Shown: piece after piece, positions 48,901-64,000 of the stretch
Layout of the letters: the number at the start of each line of letters is the position of its first letter
Numbering within the stretch: position 1 is the stretch's first letter
Origin: Acanthornis magna
Lineage: Eukaryota > Chordata > Aves > Passeriformes > Acanthizidae
Direction: 5' to 3'
DNA length: 64,000 nucleotides
Assembly: GCA_036785705.1 (NCBI GenBank)
Contig: JAWUZG010000174.1
Span: forward strand, 682,001 to 746,000
Program-made: the position numbers and the translations under genes
Notes under the pieces: model-generated
What the model was told of the DNA's origin: nothing
Database searches by the model: none
The model's input: the letters and a program-made list of their open reading frames with translations, nothing else

Positions 48901-51304
48901 GTCTGGGGAGGACAAGTGAGGGGCACCATGTGCTCCTTCCACATGGCTGCCCCCCAGGAATCTGCTGGTGAGTTTTGTGGGCAGAGCTCTGCTGGCAGAG
49001 CCCTGGGGCATGAGGTCACTGCTGGCTGTGGCTGGACAGTTGGCACAGCACCACACTGCCCTCACCCTGCACTGCCACCACACAGCTCCACACGCCTTTG
49101 GGACACGCTGACAACTGCTCCTTGCAGAGCACAGTGTGGGTGAGGCACACCAGGGGAGGTCCCCACTGCTCCCACACCGTGCCAGGAGCTCCTGGATTCC
49201 CTGTGTGTCCTCTGCCAACACCTCCTGTGGTTTAGTCAACTCCAGCGATTTTTCTACGTCCTTTCAAAGCTGAGCCCATCACCTAACGAGGAGCGAGTGC
49301 TTTTTGGATGCAAAGGCATTTCAAGCATCCCTTTGGATACACAGGCTAAACCAGGCTGGGTGTAGGGCAGAGGTGACCCATCCAGGTACCACCTGCACAC
49401 CCCATACCCACTGCCCCTCACTCCACACTGCTCTGTGCCACCCTCCAGCCTCGCAGGGCAATGCTGGGGCTGTCACAGGGGATGCCCTGTGGGGAGAGGG
49501 CCCTGGGACCCAGCACATGCTCCTGTCATGTTCCCGTCACTGCTGGAATGCCCAGGGCTGCAAACCCAGGGCTGGGCTGCATGCAAACACAAACACAACA
49601 CTGCACTGCAGATTTTGGATGGACAGGGGCTGGAGGGACAGTTCCTCCAGTGAAAGCCCTCTTGCTGCAGCACCAAACCTAGGGGCAGGGCAAGGGCTCA
49701 GGAGAGAAAGAAACTTTCACTTGTGGGAACTGCTCTGATGCCACTCACAAGGGCTTTGTTGTTGGATCTGGTCCGGCAGTAGAAAATGCCAGAAGCATTT
49801 TATAAATGGCCTCACATTTTACAAGCAGGCTGGGGAGATGATGTCTGGCCACAGAGGTCTAGACAGCTTGGGATTTTCATCCACAGCAGACACACTTCCT
49901 CTTGGATTGAGCTCCTGGAAAACACAGCCAGGCAGCTCCCAGTGAACGTGTCTTCAGCACTCCTTGCTGCCAAAAACAAGAGCAGCCCAGGAATGACATG
50001 GCAGTGGTAGACAAGGGCTTGTGAACACCAGTCCTGAGACCATGGCCAGGAGATGGCTGGGAAATGCCACGTGTGGAACGCAGGGGAGGCAGGGATGATT
50101 CAAAGGATGGAGGTGGTGCTGGGCAGGGAGCACAACCCGACTGCCATCTGCACCTCCTGCACTCACCTGGTGGCATTCACATATCCCACAGACCTGGTCA
50201 GCACCTAAAGGATTTATTTCAGTTATTTATAAACCCTCTGATAATTCAGCTTCAACCACAGCATTCTGCCTCTGGGGAGCTGTGATTGGGTTTTTGCTGC
50301 ACTGGGCTCTCCTTGAGGTGAGGGGCTGAGTCTGAAGCTGCCCAGAGCCCCGAGGGCATCATCCAAGGCAAGGATGGGCTCCCCAAGGCACAGAGCCCAC
50401 CAGGACAGCCTGGCACCTGCAGGGACCCATCCCACCTGGAGACAACACAACCCCACTCCAAATGCTGTGCCTCGAGCTCCTCAGAGAGGACTGGGCTTGC
50501 CCTGCCTTTCTGTGCTCCAAGCACCCATCCAACACCTTCCTCAGCAGCCAGACACTCCCAAAGGGCTCTGACAGCCAGCTGTGGAGTCATCATTCCCTCA
50601 CAAAACCCATCCACCCTCCCATCTTTCCCTCCCAAAGCCCCTGTGATGCTGCTCACCCCTGAATGGAGCTGGTGGCCATTCCACCTTGGCAAACACCTGG
50701 AGCCCCAACAGCCACAAACATCTGTCGTGCCACGATCAGTTGGAAAGAACAAATAAGCAAACGGGAGGAAATGTGCATATAAAAAACCTTTTTCTCCTGG
50801 CATATGGTCAAATAAGCTGCAATTTTTCCTTCCACAGGGAAGGGATTTAAGTTCTTGGATGATATGATGCTTGGAGATGTCATTTCTTTTTCATTAAAAA
50901 AACCAAACCCCCAACCAACCAAAAATTTCCAACCCCAAACTCACAAACTGGCGTTAACAAAACAATGTAAAAGGACAGATCTCCCAACAATGACAACCGA
51001 AAAATAAAGGTACACGTCAGCATTTGTAATCAAAAACTACTACATACTGTACTTGGGAAGTCTTCTGGGAAAAGATCATTGGCATCTAGAAAGGACATCA
51101 CTAAAAGTCTTGAGCAATGATATGTATGAGACACGATGCCATTGGAGGGTGGATGGACGGACCCTTAGGAAACTGTCACTCACAAAACTGTTCCATGACA
51201 AGAGAAAATAAGAGATGTAAAAAGGATTGGTTTTCCCCATCCCCACCCCCCCAGGCATTACAGATTCCTTCTCATTTGTCGGAAACAGCCTCCTCTAGTC
51301 TTAG
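45999..51304. other. gene-free interval downstream of EPHB2
   Basis: No gene recognised. A short direct repeat (GGAAATGGCCCACAAA) occurs twice near 47887-47936, and a small CA/TG-rich stretch lies near 48206-48235. Confidence 0.35.
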
Positions 51305-51938
51305 TTTATTTGTTGTGGTTTTGTTTTTTTTTTAAAAAAAGAGTCTTCAGCTTTTGAAGAAGTCCATCAGTTTCTGAGATGCACTTGGTTCCACAGCACC
51401 AAAGAGCTTCAGCTCTCCCCTTGTGATCTGCTCACAGGGGCTCTGGGGAAGGGCTTGGCTCACGGCGTTCCCAGAGCCCATGGGAGGAAGAGATGTGCTT
51501 CTCATGGCCTTTCCTTGCATTCCTCTTCCTGGAAAAGTCCCACCGCTCCAGAGGTGCCGGGGCCCAGCTGCAGCAGCCTTGTGCAAGAGGAAACATGAAG
51601 CTGCTCTTTTCTCTTCCTTTGGAGACTCCCATTGGTCTTGGAGCCCTTTTCAAGAATGCAATTGCTTTATTATTATTTAAAAATATTTCGTAGTTCGTTT
51701 TTTTGTTTTTTTTTCAAAATAGTTGTCTTTTTTTTTGTTCCCTTTTTCCATTGCTTAAATTCTAGAAACTCTTGGCCACTTCTCATGGTTGAGGACGGGG
51801 TGTTCCCTCCTGCTGCCGTGATCCTCAGAGCAGCTGCCTGTCTCTGGTCCATGCAGAACACTCAGGAACTGGAGCTTGGACGTACAGGGGCAAAGGGGAG
51901 CAGGGCCTCGAGGAGGAGGATGGGAGGACAGGCAGCTA
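51305..51938 (-). other. EPHB2: probable EPHB2 3'UTR
   Basis: This lies directly after the EPHB2 stop on the minus strand. Candidate poly(A) signals (AATAAA on minus) are at 51666-51671 and 51305-51310; both lie beside A-rich minus-strand sequence. Which is used, and whether the UTR runs further, cannot be told from sequence. Confidence 0.45.
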
Positions 51939-63953
<12,015 letters not shown>

Positions 63954-64000
63954 CTGTGGGCACAAGGCAGGGCTTGTCAGCCTCCCCCACCACTGCTGTG

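Overview
This is nuclear DNA from a bird. Intron-split beta-keratin (corneous beta-protein) genes, which exist only in reptiles and birds, sit beside EPHB2 exons in a background dense with CR1 LINE 3' ends and avian-type endogenous-retrovirus LTRs. The LTR types resemble those common in songbirds, so a passerine is likely, but that is inference.

Layout. (1) 1-5765: gene-free flank with CR1 fragments and one solo LTR bounded by a clean 5-bp target duplication. (2) 5766-19723: a compact beta-keratin array. It holds six gene bodies of one 121-residue protein, five intact and one with a 1-bp frameshift. They are arranged as four divergent promoter pairs, and the two outermost promoters (left end facing left, right end facing right) have lost their coding exons. 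Gene bodies converge tail to tail across long purine/pyrimidine tracts. The array is a tandem repeat of about 4.8 kb whose last part is duplicated in inverted orientation about an axis near 15780. Two related LTR elements inserted at different sites in two of the three paralogous tail-to-tail spacers; the third spacer keeps both empty sites. (3) 19724-51304: about 32 kb with no gene I can support, holding CR1 fragments, another LTR, microsatellites, a 319+134+319 bp inverted repeat at 32032-32803 and a few AT-rich stretches that could be conserved noncoding DNA. (4) 51305-64000: the 3' part of EPHB2 on the minus strand (six coding exons for most of the kinase domain, the SAM domain and the PDZ-binding tail SVEV). 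The rest of the gene lies beyond the right edge.

The keratin genes share one design: AP-1 site, CTG/CAG run, TATAAAAG, short noncoding exon 1, a 107-bp intron, then one coding exon. The four divergent spacers look like two-way promoters for co-expressed epidermal structural genes. EPHB2 is a signalling receptor with no evident functional tie to the array. All calls are from reading the sequence by eye; no database or alignment was run.
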